From assembly GCA_020639115.1 (NCBI GenBank), contig JACKHG010000013.1, positions 1-64,000 on the forward strand: DNA of 64,000 nucleotides, read 5' to 3'. This document shows, in pieces, positions 51,080-61,543 of the stretch (positions within the stretch are counted from its first letter, which is position 1; the number at the start of each line of letters is the position of its first letter). The notes below the pieces were generated by a model. The model was not told the DNA's origin, ran no database searches, and saw nothing but the letters and a program-made list of their open reading frames with translations. The stretch comes from Phycisphaerales bacterium (GTDB lineage Bacteria; Planctomycetota; Phycisphaerae; UBA1845). The position numbers and the translations under genes are program-made.

Positions 51080-51991
51080 TCAATCCCCGATGCGGTCGAG
51101 GGCCAGGTCGAGCGCGACCGCGGAGTGGGTGAGGCCGCCGACGGAGATGCAGTCCACGCCCGTCTCGGCGACGGCGCGTACCGTGGTCAGGTCGATGCCG
51201 CCCGACGCCTCGAGCCTCACCTTGCCGTGGAGGTTGCGGGCATCCCGCAGGGCGACCGCCCGGCGCAGGTCCTCGAGCGAGAAATTGTCGCACAGCACGA
51301 TGTCCACGCCGATCACGTCGAAGAGTTGCTCCACCTGGGCGAACGTATCCGCCTCCACCTCAACGAAACGCGGCGGCGGATCCAGATCCGCGGCGCGGTT
51401 GAGCAGTTCGTGAACCGCAGCCGCCGTTCGCTCCGGCGGGTAACCGGCGAGGTGATTGTCCTTGATGAGGATCGCGTCGTGCAGGCCCATTCGGTGGTTG
51501 CGCCCACCGCCGCAGCGCACCGCGTACTTTTCCAGCACGCGCCACCCCGGCGTCGTCTTGCGCGTGTCGAGAATCTCCGCAGACGTGCCCGCGACGAGAT
51601 CCACGAACGCCCGCGTCCGCGTCGCCACGCCGCACAGCCGCTGCAGAAAATTGAGCAGCGTACGTTCGACGGTCAGCACCCGCTGGGCTGGGCCGCGCAG
51701 CGTCGCCACCGGCACCGGAGCACCGGTCAGCACCGCCCCGTCGCGACCCTGCGGCGACCAAGCCACGTCGATGCCGCCGCCGAACGCCTCCAACACGACG
51801 GGCAGGATCTCGCACCCAGAGAAAACCCCATCCTGCCGCGCCACCACGGCAAACGTACCGGTTTCATGCCCCGGCACGAGCCCGGCGGTGATATCGCCCC
51901 GACCGACGTCCTCGGCATACGCAAGCTCGGCGAGCACGCGACTGCGCTCTTGAAGTGCCTTCAACTCGTCGGTGTCGAGGGGTTCGTACAT
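51080..51991 (-). CDS. nadC: Nicotinate-nucleotide diphosphorylase (carboxylating)
   Basis: 303 residues. Motifs: EDVGRGDITAGLV, GVFSGCEILPVVLEAFG, ERTLLNFLQRLCGVATRT, ILDTRKTTPGWRVLEKYAV, GGGRNHRMGLHDAILIKDNH, and the C-terminal VRLEASGGIDLTTVRAVAET. These hold the quinolinate-binding Arg and Lys residues. It turns quinolinate plus PRPP into nicotinate mononucleotide, the step after NadA (14839 in this window). Length normal. It lies 72 bp downstream of uvrB on the same strand; the 29-bp repeat lies between them. Confidence 0.96.
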   Translation of the reverse strand: MYEPLDTDELKALQERSRVLAELAYAEDVGRGDITAGLVPGHETGTFAVVARQDGVFSGCEILPVVLEAFGGGIDVAWSPQGRDGAVLTGAPVPVATLRGPAQRVLTVERTLLNFLQRLCGVATRTRAFVDLVAGTSAEILDTRKTTPGWRVLEKYAVRCGGGRNHRMGLHDAILIKDNHLAGYPPERTAAAVHELLNRAADLDPPPRFVEVEADTFAQVEQLFDVIGVDIVLCDNFSLEDLRRAVALRDARNLHGKVRLEASGGIDLTTVRAVAETGVDCISVGGLTHSAVALDLALDRIGD

Positions 51992-52038
51992 CGAGCTTTG
52001 CGAATTCAGATCAGCCTCCGATCCTGGAGCGTACCCCG

Positions 52039-52063
52039 TTCATCATTCATCATTCCGCATTCA

Positions 52064-52067
<4 letters not shown>
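52039..52067. repeat. 29-bp interspersed repeat, copy 2
   Basis: TTCATCATTCATCATTCCG followed by CATTCATCAT; one base different from the copy at 38786-38814. The stop codon of uvrB (minus strand, 52066-52064) lies inside it. Confidence 0.75.
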
Positions 52068-54125
<2,058 letters not shown>

Positions 54126-54271
54126 AATCGGCGTCGCTTTGTAGTACCCGTGGAAAGTCCGGACGGATTACTATATCGGTGGCCCTCGAGCCGGTCCACG
54201 CGAGCGCGGACCAGCCAGGGCGCCCGGCGAAATCCACATCCTCGCTCCGACCCGCCGGGCAAGGAGGCGTC

Positions 54272-54629
54272 ATGCTCGCCGAGATGGTCCGCGGATACGC
54301 GCTGCTCTTTCGCGTTGTACTTCGTCGCCGTCATGCTCATGCCCGCGAAGTTCCTCTTCGGGCTGACTGGGACGGGCGCTCGTCGGTCTGGGGCTTCACC
54401 TCTGGCCGGATTCTGAAAGCGCAACGGGCTGCTCGCGCTGGTCGCCGGCGTGGCCTTGCTGGCGCTCGCCGCGCACCTGCACCGGGAGCAACTGGCTGAG
54501 CAGGAGGAGGCGCGCCGGGCGGTCGAGGAAGCGGCTGCCCAGGCCTGTCGACGTCACCGCCCGGGCTGTAGCCTCCCCGACATTACCGAGTCGCGGGGAA
54601 TCGAGGCGGTGTTCCGTCGGCAGAGTTGA
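54272..54629 (+). pseudogene. Small membrane protein gene interrupted by frameshifts
   Basis: The ATG at 54272 follows a perfect AAGGAGG. The readable parts are MLAEMVRGYALLF in frame 1, then ALYFVAVMLMPAKFLFGL in frame 2, ALVGLGLHLWPDS in frame 3, and KRNGLLALVAGVALLALAAH with a long E/Q/R-rich tail ending ...EAVFRRQS before TGA. Shifts lie near 54309, 54375 and 54413. Joined, they give a protein of about 118 residues with two or three membrane helices and a coiled C-terminus. Family unknown. As the neighbouring uvrB has the same kind of damage, errors in the assembled sequence are likely. Confidence 0.6.
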
Positions 54630-54715
54630 AGTGGCACTCAAGACGTTGGGGCCGCGGCAACAGGCGGGCTCGGTGACTGCGGCCCGCCGCGCGGTCTCCA
54701 CGCAACTCGCCCTCG

Positions 54716-55909
54716 TCAACCCGCGGCAGGCGCTTCCGGCCTCTTCGACGGCTCTGGAATGACGCGCAGGCCCCCTGCCAGTTCGATGCCTCGGTACGCA
54801 CGGCCACAATGGACGCAGCGCCCGTTTGCGGGCTGGCCGGTGATCGACCTCAGGCAGTGATGGCACAGCGGCCGGGGTGACGTGTCGAAACGGTCCAGGC
54901 GATCCGGACGCACCATCCGCCGGTCGATCAGCAGCCAATACACGGCGGCGATCATCAAGCCGGCCTGCAGTGGGATGAACGCGTGATCCATCGGCTGGAG
55001 GTCCGTGCGAACCGGACGCGACGCGAATAGCCCGTTCAGCACGAGCATGAGCGCGACGCATGCGCCGCCGATGAGCTGCGCCCACGTGCAATAGAGGCGT
55101 GGATCGGCGCCGCCGCGCAGGCCCGGCTTCACGTAGACGTGCTCCGCGTTCAGCTTCGCGCGGCAATGCGTGCACTGGTTTTCGTGCACGCTGGTGGATT
55201 CTCCGCACTTATCGCAGATCGCCCAGGGCGGGACGCTCAGCGCCTGCCGATGCCGCCCCGCCGCCATGAAGACCAGGAAGATCAGCGGAGGGGCGGCGGC
55301 TGCACACCAGCCCGCCAGGGGCCCGAACAGGCGCCCGATCGTCATCGCAGCGAGGATCATCAGGAGGGCCACGATCCAACCAAGTTCCGCCTCGATGCTG
55401 CCCTTCGCCACCGCGACACGCTCGCCGTCGAGCACGCGGCGCACCTGCTCCGCCGACGGCAGCGTGACGCGCCGCCCGCACTCCGGGCACCGGCGCTGCC
55501 GCAGATGGCGCAGCGGGTACGCGCACTGGGGGCAGCGGGGATCGATGAGTTCCTGCCGGGCGCGCACCTCATCCAGCGCAGCCCGCCGCGGCCGGACCCG
55601 CAGCGGCACGTAGACCACCGCGATGACACCCGCGGACAGACAGAGCGGAACCAGCCAGGGCAGCAGGCTCGTGCGCCAGATCAGCACGCCAACGATAAGC
55701 GCGAGGCCGACACCGATCGCCATGTCCATGCGCTTGCCCGTCCGGAGCCGCGCTGCCTGCTCGCGGAGTTCGTCGGCCAGTGCGTCCGCTTCCGCCGGCC
55801 AGGAGTCCTCCTGCTGGATATCCCGGCCGGGCTCGAACTGCGCCGTGCCCGGCGCGCGCCGGCGCGGCTCGAAGTCGTCATCGGTGATGAATGTGAGTTT
55901 GTCGGGAAT
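54716..55909 (-). CDS. Multi-zinc-ribbon membrane protein with apparent ATT start
   Basis: 397 residues if it starts at ATT 55909; the first ATG in frame is at 55729, which would drop 60 residues of good coding sequence (starting PDKLTFITDDDFEPRRRAP). A GGAGG site lies 6 nt before the ATT, and a stop codon lies 30 nt upstream, with no ATG, GTG or TTG between. The protein has two hydrophobic segments after residue 60, then CPQC...CPEC, a TM pair, CDKC...CTHC, further TM helices, and CHHC...CVHC: three zinc ribbons alternating with membrane segments. This is a planctomycete-style architecture of unknown function. It lies 27 bp downstream of the LD-carboxypeptidase gene on the same strand. Confidence 0.75.
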   Translation of the reverse strand: MPDKLTFITDDDFEPRRRAPGTAQFEPGRDIQQEDSWPAEADALADELREQAARLRTGKRMDMAIGVGLALIVGVLIWRTSLLPWLVPLCLSAGVIAVVYVPLRVRPRRAALDEVRARQELIDPRCPQCAYPLRHLRQRRCPECGRRVTLPSAEQVRRVLDGERVAVAKGSIEAELGWIVALLMILAAMTIGRLFGPLAGWCAAAAPPLIFLVFMAAGRHRQALSVPPWAICDKCGESTSVHENQCTHCRAKLNAEHVYVKPGLRGGADPRLYCTWAQLIGGACVALMLVLNGLFASRPVRTDLQPMDHAFIPLQAGLMIAAVYWLLIDRRMVRPDRLDRFDTSPRPLCHHCLRSITGQPANGRCVHCGRAYRGIELAGGLRVIPEPSKRPEAPAAG

Positions 55910-55936
55910 GGCCCACCTCCCGATTGCGCGAGGATG

Positions 55937-57019
55937 TCAGACGCAGCGCCATTTCGCCCAGGGCGGCGCGAAGGTCACGCGCGACGGCCCGCGCTTGCGC
56001 GTTTCGCAACGCACGGTCATCCGCTTTCCGACCGGCAGCACCGCCTGCGGCCAGATGTGCCCGACGTCGGCGGTCGTGACCACCGGGATATCGCGCGTGC
56101 GGCGCAGGTGAAAATCCAGGATGGCCAGCGTGTCCGCCCGCTGGTCCTCGTCGCCCATGTGGAAATCGCCCAGCAGCACGCCGCTGCACCGCTCGAACCA
56201 CCCGGCCAGCTTGAGGTGCGCGAACTGCCGATCGATGCGGTACGGGTATTCCTCCAGGTCCTCGAGGACCAGCCACTTGCCCTTCGGATCCGCGAGCCGC
56301 GCGTACGGGCCGGCGGTCAGCGGGGTCACCAAGGAAAGGCACCCGCCGACCAGCGTCACCTTCGCTTCCGCCGCCAGCCCGCCCCGCACGAGCCGCCCGG
56401 ACACCGCCCGCTGCGGCGGAGCGCCCCGCAGGATCGCCGTGACGTCGCGGAAATAGTCGGCGAAATCGTGCGCGAACCGCGCAGCCGCCCAGCGCTTCGC
56501 GAACGACTCCAGCGCCTTGCCCTTCGGCGGACGGCTCGGCAGCAGCTTCCGCGCGTTGAGCCGCGCGTGGCGCTCCGCACCCGACTTCGGAAACCCGGGC
56601 GTCATGAAGTAGTAGCCGCGGCCCATCCGCCGCCGCCCCACCAGGTTCACCAGCGGCGTCAGTTCGCTGAAGCCGAACACGGCCAGCGGCCGCCGGCGCC
56701 GATCGAGTATGGAGAAATCCAGGTCCGGCAGGATCCGCGCCATCCACCCGCCACCGCGCGCCGCGACCAGCGCTACGACGTCGTCGTTGGCGAACGCGGC
56801 GTGCAGTTCCCGCACGCGGGCGGCGTCGTCGCGCCGGCCGCCGCGGTGCTCGTCGAACGGCGGATCCAACAGCGCCGCCTTGCCCGTGACCCGAAAGTCC
56901 CGCCCCACCGCATCCTGCACGCGGGCGATGAGTTCCCGCGCGTCCGCCACGCCGACGGTCTCCAGCACGGACGACGCCGGACTGGCCGGTGCACAAACGT
57001 GAATAATCGGCTTGGTCAT
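55937..57019 (-). CDS. LD-carboxypeptidase / MccF-like serine peptidase (family S66)
   Basis: 360 residues. The nucleophile Ser118 is in VFGFSELTPLVNL (family form G-[FY]-S-[DE]). The Glu of the catalytic triad is probably in WLVLEDLEEYPYRIDR and the His in DVGHIWPQAVLPVGKRM. The family cleaves the terminal D-Ala from muropeptide tetrapeptides (LdcA) or detoxifies microcin C (MccF). There is no signal peptide, so it acts in the cytoplasm on recycled peptidoglycan. The central insert with FAHDFADYFRDVTAIL is longer than in E. coli LdcA. The zinc-ribbon gene follows by 27 bp. Confidence 0.87.
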   Translation of the reverse strand: MTKPIIHVCAPASPASSVLETVGVADARELIARVQDAVGRDFRVTGKAALLDPPFDEHRGGRRDDAARVRELHAAFANDDVVALVAARGGGWMARILPDLDFSILDRRRRPLAVFGFSELTPLVNLVGRRRMGRGYYFMTPGFPKSGAERHARLNARKLLPSRPPKGKALESFAKRWAAARFAHDFADYFRDVTAILRGAPPQRAVSGRLVRGGLAAEAKVTLVGGCLSLVTPLTAGPYARLADPKGKWLVLEDLEEYPYRIDRQFAHLKLAGWFERCSGVLLGDFHMGDEDQRADTLAILDFHLRRTRDIPVVTTADVGHIWPQAVLPVGKRMTVRCETRKRGPSRVTFAPPWAKWRCV

Positions 57020-57049
57020 GGCGTGGATCGTCGCTGTGGAGAAACCTTG

Positions 57050-57844
57050 TCAGCGCTTCGCCGCGCGGATGAACGCTTCAGCCAGCGGCGCATCCACGGG
57101 CGCGGCGATGTCGCCGCCCGGCTTGAGCGACGAGCCCACGATGGCGCCGTCGCAGATGCCCAGGATGGCCGCAATCGTGTCGGCTGACGCGCCGCTGCCG
57201 ACCAGCACGAGCTTGTCCGGGACAGCCGCCTTTACCTTGGCGAGTACCTGCTGATCGACCGGTCGGCCGGTCGTCGCTCCGGAGACGATGATCGCGTCGG
57301 CCCGGCCGCGGTACGCGGTCTCCTCCGCGGCGAGGGCGATGTCGGGCTGGTTCACCGGCACCGCGTGCTTCACGTGCACGTCGGCGAAGATCCGCACCTG
57401 GGGGCACAGCAGGGCCCGCACGCGGAGCGTTTCGTCGGCTCGGCCGGTGATCATGCCCTGGTCCGTCGCCGCCACGCCGGTGTGCACGTTGATCCGCACG
57501 TACGCCGCGCCGGCGACTGCTGCCACCCCCAGCGCCGCACGCGCGTCGTTCCGCAGACAGTTCACGCCGACGGGCAGGTCCGTCGCCTGCCGCACCGCGC
57601 GCACCACGATCCCCATGGCGGCGGCTGTCTCCGGGGCGACGTGCTCGGCTGCAAACGGCGCGTCGCCAAAGTTTTCGACCATCAGGGCCCGAAAGCCGGC
57701 GTCAGCCAGCGTGCGGGCGTCGCGCAGGGCGTGTTCGATGACGGGTTCGAGGTCCCCGCCGCCAAAACCCGGGCTCCCCGGCAGCGGCGGCAGGTGAACC
57801 ATCCCGATCAGCAGTGGCTGGGGCAGCGGGTGTGCGGAACTCAA
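57050..57844 (-). CDS. BtpA/SgcQ-family TIM-barrel protein
   Basis: 264 residues if it starts at the TTG at 57844, which lies 6 nt after GGAGGG; a GTG at 57865 overlaps the groES stop but has no ribosome-binding site. Motifs: LLIGMVHLPPLPGSPGF, AGFRALMVENFGDAPF, VGVNCLRNDARAALGVAA, RIFADVHVKHAVP, and SGATTGRPVD. These are typical of the BtpA family (named for a cyanobacterial photosystem I assembly factor), related to tryptophan-synthase-like and nucleoside-related barrels. The bacterial function is unknown; a nucleoside or sugar enzyme is likely. It follows groES in the same direction. Confidence 0.85.
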   Translation of the reverse strand: MSSAHPLPQPLLIGMVHLPPLPGSPGFGGGDLEPVIEHALRDARTLADAGFRALMVENFGDAPFAAEHVAPETAAAMGIVVRAVRQATDLPVGVNCLRNDARAALGVAAVAGAAYVRINVHTGVAATDQGMITGRADETLRVRALLCPQVRIFADVHVKHAVPVNQPDIALAAEETAYRGRADAIIVSGATTGRPVDQQVLAKVKAAVPDKLVLVGSGASADTIAAILGICDGAIVGSSLKPGGDIAAPVDAPLAEAFIRAAKR

Positions 57845-57861
57845 CGGGGACCCTCCCTGGA

Positions 57862-58185
57862 TCACTTGGCTTTACGGAATACAGCCACAACGTCCTCGAT
57901 CGGCACGACGAAGAGCTGATTGTCGGCTTCGAAGTCGACCGGGATGGCCCGCTTGGGGTTGAAGAGCACCTTATCGTACTGACGGATCGGAAAAGCCTCG
58001 TCGGCTGCCACCTGCGCGGACACCGCGACGATGCGGCCGGTGATCGTCGGGATCTCGACGGAGTCGGGCAGTTCGATCCCGCCCTTGGTGCGTTTCTTGT
58101 CCTCGTCCTTGCGAATGAGCACCCGCTCGCCGAGGGGTTCGACCGTCTCGAGGTGGGTTGTACGTGGTTTGGCCTTCTCCGCCAT
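57862..58185 (-). CDS. groES: GroES-type co-chaperonin
   Basis: 107 residues from the ATG at 58185, after GGAGGAG. Motifs VEPLGERVLIRKDEDKKRT (mobile loop region with GGIELPDS), GRIVAVSAQVA, KVLFNPKRAIPVDF and LFVVPIEDVVAVF are those of GroES. It caps the GroEL ring during folding. groEL is not next to it, unlike the usual groES-groEL operon; the BtpA gene follows instead. The N-terminus is slightly longer than in E. coli. No CIRCE (HrcA) site was seen upstream. A TTGCGT/TACAAT promoter lies 80 bp upstream. Confidence 0.92.
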   Translation of the reverse strand: MAEKAKPRTTHLETVEPLGERVLIRKDEDKKRTKGGIELPDSVEIPTITGRIVAVSAQVAADEAFPIRQYDKVLFNPKRAIPVDFEADNQLFVVPIEDVVAVFRKAK

Positions 58186-58265
58186 GGCGGTCTCCTCCGG
58201 CGTCCCGGTTGCGTCCTGAAGCCTCACAATCGCGCAGCGCCCTCCATCCGCCTGCGTCCGGCGCA

Positions 58266-58295
58266 ATTGTAGGCCGTCTTTGGCAAGGGACGCAA
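58266..58295 (-). promoter_or_regulatory. Candidate promoter for groES
   Basis: Read leftwards: TTGCGT (-35, 58295-58290), 18-nt spacer, TACAAT (-10, 58271-58266). It gives a leader of about 73 nt before the groES ATG. Confidence 0.4.
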
Positions 58296-58351
58296 CACGC
58301 GAATCACCCGGTTCTTCCGTGAAAACCGGCGTTGCGGCGGCGAACTCGCGC

Positions 58352-58379
58352 TTCACTCCTGCGCCAGTTGGACTACAAT
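58352..58379 (+). promoter_or_regulatory. Candidate promoter for rimO
   Basis: TTCACT (-35, 58352-58357), 16-nt spacer, TACAAT (-10, 58374-58379). It starts transcription near 58386 and so favours the rimO ATG at 58420 over an in-frame ATG at 58378. Confidence 0.45.
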
Positions 58380-58419
58380 GGCGGGAACGACTGGGCTAGA
58401 TTGGGATCGTGTATTTTTG

Positions 58420-59787
58420 ATGAACAGACCACCACGCGTCGCCTTTGTCTCCCTCGGCTGCGCCAAGAACACCGTCGACTCCGAGAAAATGCTCGGCCAG
58501 CTCGCCGAAGCCGGGTGCGAGTTCTGTGCCGATGAGCGGGACGCCGACGTCGTCGTCGTGAACACCTGCGGCTTCCTCGAGGATTCCCGGCGCGAGGCCG
58601 ACCAGGTCATCGGCGAACTGGTGGGCGTCAAGCGCAGCCGCAAGTCGCGCCTGCGCCGCGTCGTGGTGGCCGGATGCCTCGTGCAGCGCGACGGCACGCA
58701 GATCAGCGACCGCGTCCCCGGCATCGACGCCCTGGTCGGCGTGCACAACCGCGACGACGTGGTCCGCGCCGTGCTCAATCGCGGACCGAAGAAACGCGAG
58801 CTCAACACCTTCCTGGGCGACTACCACCCGTTCGTAAACATCGACACCGCGCGGCTGCGGATCACCCCGCAGCACTGGGCGTACCTGCGGATCAGCGAGG
58901 GCTGCGACCAGAAGTGCACGTTCTGCACGATCCCGTCCATCCGCGGGCCGATGCACTGCAAGCCGCCGAGCGTGATCCTCGCCGAGGCCCGCGAGTTGAT
59001 CGCCGATGGCGCGGTCGAGCTGTCGCTGATCGGTCAGGACACGAGCAGCTACGGCCTCGACTTCGACTACGAGCCGGGGCTCGCCGGCCTGCTCCGCGAG
59101 CTGAACGCACTCGACGGCCTCGCCTGGATCCGCCTGATGTACGTCTATCCGTCGGTCTTCTCCGACGCGATGATCGACGCGATCGCCGAGTGCGACAAGA
59201 TCGTCAAGTACGTGGATATCCCACTGCAGCACATCAACGACCGCGTGCTCAAGGCGATGCACCGCCGCGTGACCCGCGCAGAAACGATCGATCTGCTCGA
59301 GCGGATCCGCCGGCGTATTCCCGACGTGAACCTGCGCACCACGCTCATCACCGGCTTCCCCGGTGAGACCGAAGCCGAACATCAGGAGCTGCTCGAGTTC
59401 CTGCGCGACTACCGCTTCGACGCGCTGGGCGTCTTCCCCTACTCGCTGGAGCCGGATACGCCCGCGGGTCGCATGCAGAACCAGCTCGATGCCGAGACCA
59501 AGCTGCGCCGCCGCGAGGAACTCATGCTCACCCAGCAGGAAATCGCCTTCGCCAAGGCCGACGCGACCCGGGGCAAAACCTTCGAAGTGCTCGTCGACAC
59601 GCACGCCGGCAAGGACGGACTGCAGGTCGCCCGTCACGCCGGCCAGGCGCCCGAGGTGGACAGCATCACCGTACTGAGCGGAGCCCGCGCAGCCGCCGGC
59701 AGTTTTGTCCGCGTCCGCTGCACGGGCCGCCAGGACTACGACCTGCTCGCCGAACCCGCTTCCATTGCCTTGCCCACGCTGTGCTGA
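58420..59787 (+). CDS. rimO: Ribosomal protein S12 methylthiotransferase RimO
   Basis: 455 residues from the ATG at 58420. The MiaB/RimO N-terminal cluster cysteines are Cys14 (SLGCAKNTVDSE), Cys50 (VNTCGFLEDS) and Cys86 (AGCLVQR). The radical SAM cluster is C162DQKC166TFC169. Further motifs are LIGQDTSSYGLDF and YVDIPLQHINDRVLKAMHRR, and a C-terminal TRAM-like domain follows. SLGCAKNTVDSE and the S12-type motifs separate RimO from MiaB. It adds a methylthio group to Asp88 of ribosomal protein S12. It leads the run rimO-pgsA-cdsA-phoH-7TM-HD; pgsA starts two bases after its stop. Confidence 0.94.
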   Translation: MNRPPRVAFVSLGCAKNTVDSEKMLGQLAEAGCEFCADERDADVVVVNTCGFLEDSRREADQVIGELVGVKRSRKSRLRRVVVAGCLVQRDGTQISDRVPGIDALVGVHNRDDVVRAVLNRGPKKRELNTFLGDYHPFVNIDTARLRITPQHWAYLRISEGCDQKCTFCTIPSIRGPMHCKPPSVILAEARELIADGAVELSLIGQDTSSYGLDFDYEPGLAGLLRELNALDGLAWIRLMYVYPSVFSDAMIDAIAECDKIVKYVDIPLQHINDRVLKAMHRRVTRAETIDLLERIRRRIPDVNLRTTLITGFPGETEAEHQELLEFLRDYRFDALGVFPYSLEPDTPAGRMQNQLDAETKLRRREELMLTQQEIAFAKADATRGKTFEVLVDTHAGKDGLQVARHAGQAPEVDSITVLSGARAAAGSFVRVRCTGRQDYDLLAEPASIALPTLC

Positions 59788-59788
59788 A

Positions 59789-60403
59789 ATGAAGATCAAC
59801 CTGCCGAATCAGATCACCCTCGCCCGACTCGTGCTGGCTGTGGTGTTCTTCGTGCTGCTCGCCCGTTTCGACATTCGTCAGCCCAATATGCTGCTGCTCG
59901 ACGTCTGCACCGTCCTCTTCATCGTCGCCGCGCTGACGGACTGGCTCGACGGGTACCTCGCCCGCAAACACAACCAGGTCACCGCGATGGGCCGCGTGCT
60001 CGACCCCTTCGTCGACAAGGTGCTCGTCTGCGGCACGTTCGTGTTCCTCGCTGGAGCGAGTTTCCGCAACATTGACGGGTACCAGGTGACCGGGCTTCAA
60101 CCGTGGATGGCCGTGCTCATCCTCGGCCGGGAACTCCTTGTGACCGGCCTGCGCGGCTTCTCCGAGTCCCGCGGGATCTCCTTCGGAGCCAACCACTTCG
60201 GCAAGGCCAAGATGGTGCTGCAGAGCGTCGCCGCCCCCGTCCTGCTCTTCCTCGTCGCCCACTTCAGCACGACCCACTACCCGCTCGCCGTCGACTGGTT
60301 CAAGTTCACCATCGTCTGGGCCACCGTCATCGTCACAGCCGCCTCGATGCTCCCCTACCTCATCCACTCCCGCTCGATTCTGACGGAGGCCGACGCGGCC
60401 TGA
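59789..60403 (+). CDS. pgsA: CDP-diacylglycerol-glycerol-3-phosphate 3-phosphatidyltransferase
   Basis: 204 residues, starting two bases after the rimO stop. The CDP-alcohol phosphatidyltransferase signature D-G-x2-A-R-x8-G-x3-D-x3-D is complete in DGYLARKHNQVTAMGRVLDP. MKINLPNQITLARLVLAVVF is the usual N-terminus and about five membrane helices follow. It makes phosphatidylglycerol phosphate from CDP-diacylglycerol, which the next gene (cdsA) provides. The functional link pgsA-cdsA supports both calls. Length normal. Confidence 0.93.
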   Translation: MKINLPNQITLARLVLAVVFFVLLARFDIRQPNMLLLDVCTVLFIVAALTDWLDGYLARKHNQVTAMGRVLDPFVDKVLVCGTFVFLAGASFRNIDGYQVTGLQPWMAVLILGRELLVTGLRGFSESRGISFGANHFGKAKMVLQSVAAPVLLFLVAHFSTTHYPLAVDWFKFTIVWATVIVTAASMLPYLIHSRSILTEADAA

Positions 60404-60544
60404 CCGGCGCCTGCCAGTCGGTTTCGGCTCCCACCGCCCCTGCGTGGACATCCCGCAGGTGCTGACGTATCGTGTGCCAGCCGGGGCACGCCTTCCGCGT
60501 CTTTCGTTCCCGCCCCAGAGCGATGTTCAACCTCGAGCTGCACC

Positions 60545-61513
60545 ATGAGCACCCGGATCCTCCTCGGTACCCTGATCATCGCGGCCATCCTGGTGCTCGT
60601 CGGCCTCGACGCCGGCATCGCCCGCCATGCCCCACTGGCTGGCGGCCTGTGGATGCGCGGCAGCCTGATCCCCGCGGTTGTCGCGATGCTCAGCGGACTG
60701 GGCAGCCTCGAACTGGCGGCCTTGCTCCAGCGTCGCGGCCACGCCCCCTACGCCACGTGGGCAACGATCTGCTGCCTGGCGCTCGTCATCACGCCGTGGT
60801 TCGGGCCCACCGGCATGCTCGGGGCGAGCATGCTGCAGACCGGGCACGCGCTGTTCGTCGTTCTGGCGATCGCGATGATCGGTACGGGGATCGTGGCGGT
60901 CGCGAAGCGCGACGTGGAGGACGGACTCACCAACATGGCCGGCACGTGGCTGATCGTCGGCTATGCCGGACTGCTGCCTTCGTTCCTGACGATCCTGCGC
61001 TGCGATCTGCCGGGTGCAGACGGTGCGTGGATCGTGCTCATGGTCGTGCTGCTGTGCAAGGTGTGCGACATCGGCGCGTACTTCGTGGGCTCGGCGATCG
61101 GCCGTACGAAGCTGATTCCCAAGGTCAGCCCGAACAAGTCCGTGGAGGGCCTTTTCGGGGGCATCGCGGCCAGTTGTGCAGTGGCACTTCTATTCTGGTG
61201 GCTGCATCATCGAGCCCAGTCCGCGCCAGGCGCCTCGGCAGAGGAGGTGAGCACGGTCGGGGCCTTTCTGACCGGTGTCCCCGCCACCATCGGGCGGCTC
61301 ACCGTCGCGCAAACCGTTGTATTCGCTGCACTTATCGCCATCGTCGGCCAGTGTGGCGACCTCGTCGAATCCGTGTTCAAGCGGTCCGCGGGGGCCAAGG
61401 ACTCCGCAGTTCTCCTCCCCGGTTTCGGCGGAATTCTCGATATGATTGATAGCCCGCTGCTCGCCGCCCCGGTGGCCTGGTTCCTATTGTCCGTGGCGTG
61501 GCCGGCGGTGTAG
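60545..61513 (+). CDS. cdsA: Phosphatidate cytidylyltransferase
   Basis: 322 residues with about 8 membrane helices. The CdsA core is seen in ICDIGAYFVGSAIGRTKLIP-like KVCDIGAYFVGSAIGRTKL, SPNKSVEGLFGG, and the C-terminal signature GDLVESVFKRSAGAKDS...LLPGFGGILDMIDS. The consensus PGHGGxxDRxD is altered: His is Phe and the Asp-Arg is Asp-Met, near residues 290-300. The KR and KD residues and the final Asp are kept. It makes CDP-diacylglycerol from phosphatidic acid and CTP. It lies in the same direction as pgsA, 141 bp downstream. Confidence 0.9.
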   Translation: MSTRILLGTLIIAAILVLVGLDAGIARHAPLAGGLWMRGSLIPAVVAMLSGLGSLELAALLQRRGHAPYATWATICCLALVITPWFGPTGMLGASMLQTGHALFVVLAIAMIGTGIVAVAKRDVEDGLTNMAGTWLIVGYAGLLPSFLTILRCDLPGADGAWIVLMVVLLCKVCDIGAYFVGSAIGRTKLIPKVSPNKSVEGLFGGIAASCAVALLFWWLHHRAQSAPGASAEEVSTVGAFLTGVPATIGRLTVAQTVVFAALIAIVGQCGDLVESVFKRSAGAKDSAVLLPGFGGILDMIDSPLLAAPVAWFLLSVAWPAV

Positions 61514-61516
61514 AAT
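61487..61516 (+). promoter_or_regulatory. Candidate promoter for phoH
   Basis: TTGTCC (-35, 61487-61492), 18-nt spacer, TAGAAT (-10, 61511-61516), overlapping the end of cdsA and about 28 bp before the phoH ATG. Confidence 0.35.
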
Positions 61517-61543
61517 TCCGGGTTGCTGTTTGGGTCATCGAAG

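Noticed and set aside
54149..54170. TGGAAAGTCCGGACGG resembling the GAGGAAAGTCC motif of RNase P RNA
   Set aside because: Only this short match; the gap between uvrB and the next gene is about 145 bp, too short for RNase P RNA, and other conserved regions are missing.
58186..58419. CIRCE (HrcA) heat-shock element before groES
   Set aside because: No TTAGCACTC/GAGTGCTAA inverted repeat is present in the divergent region.
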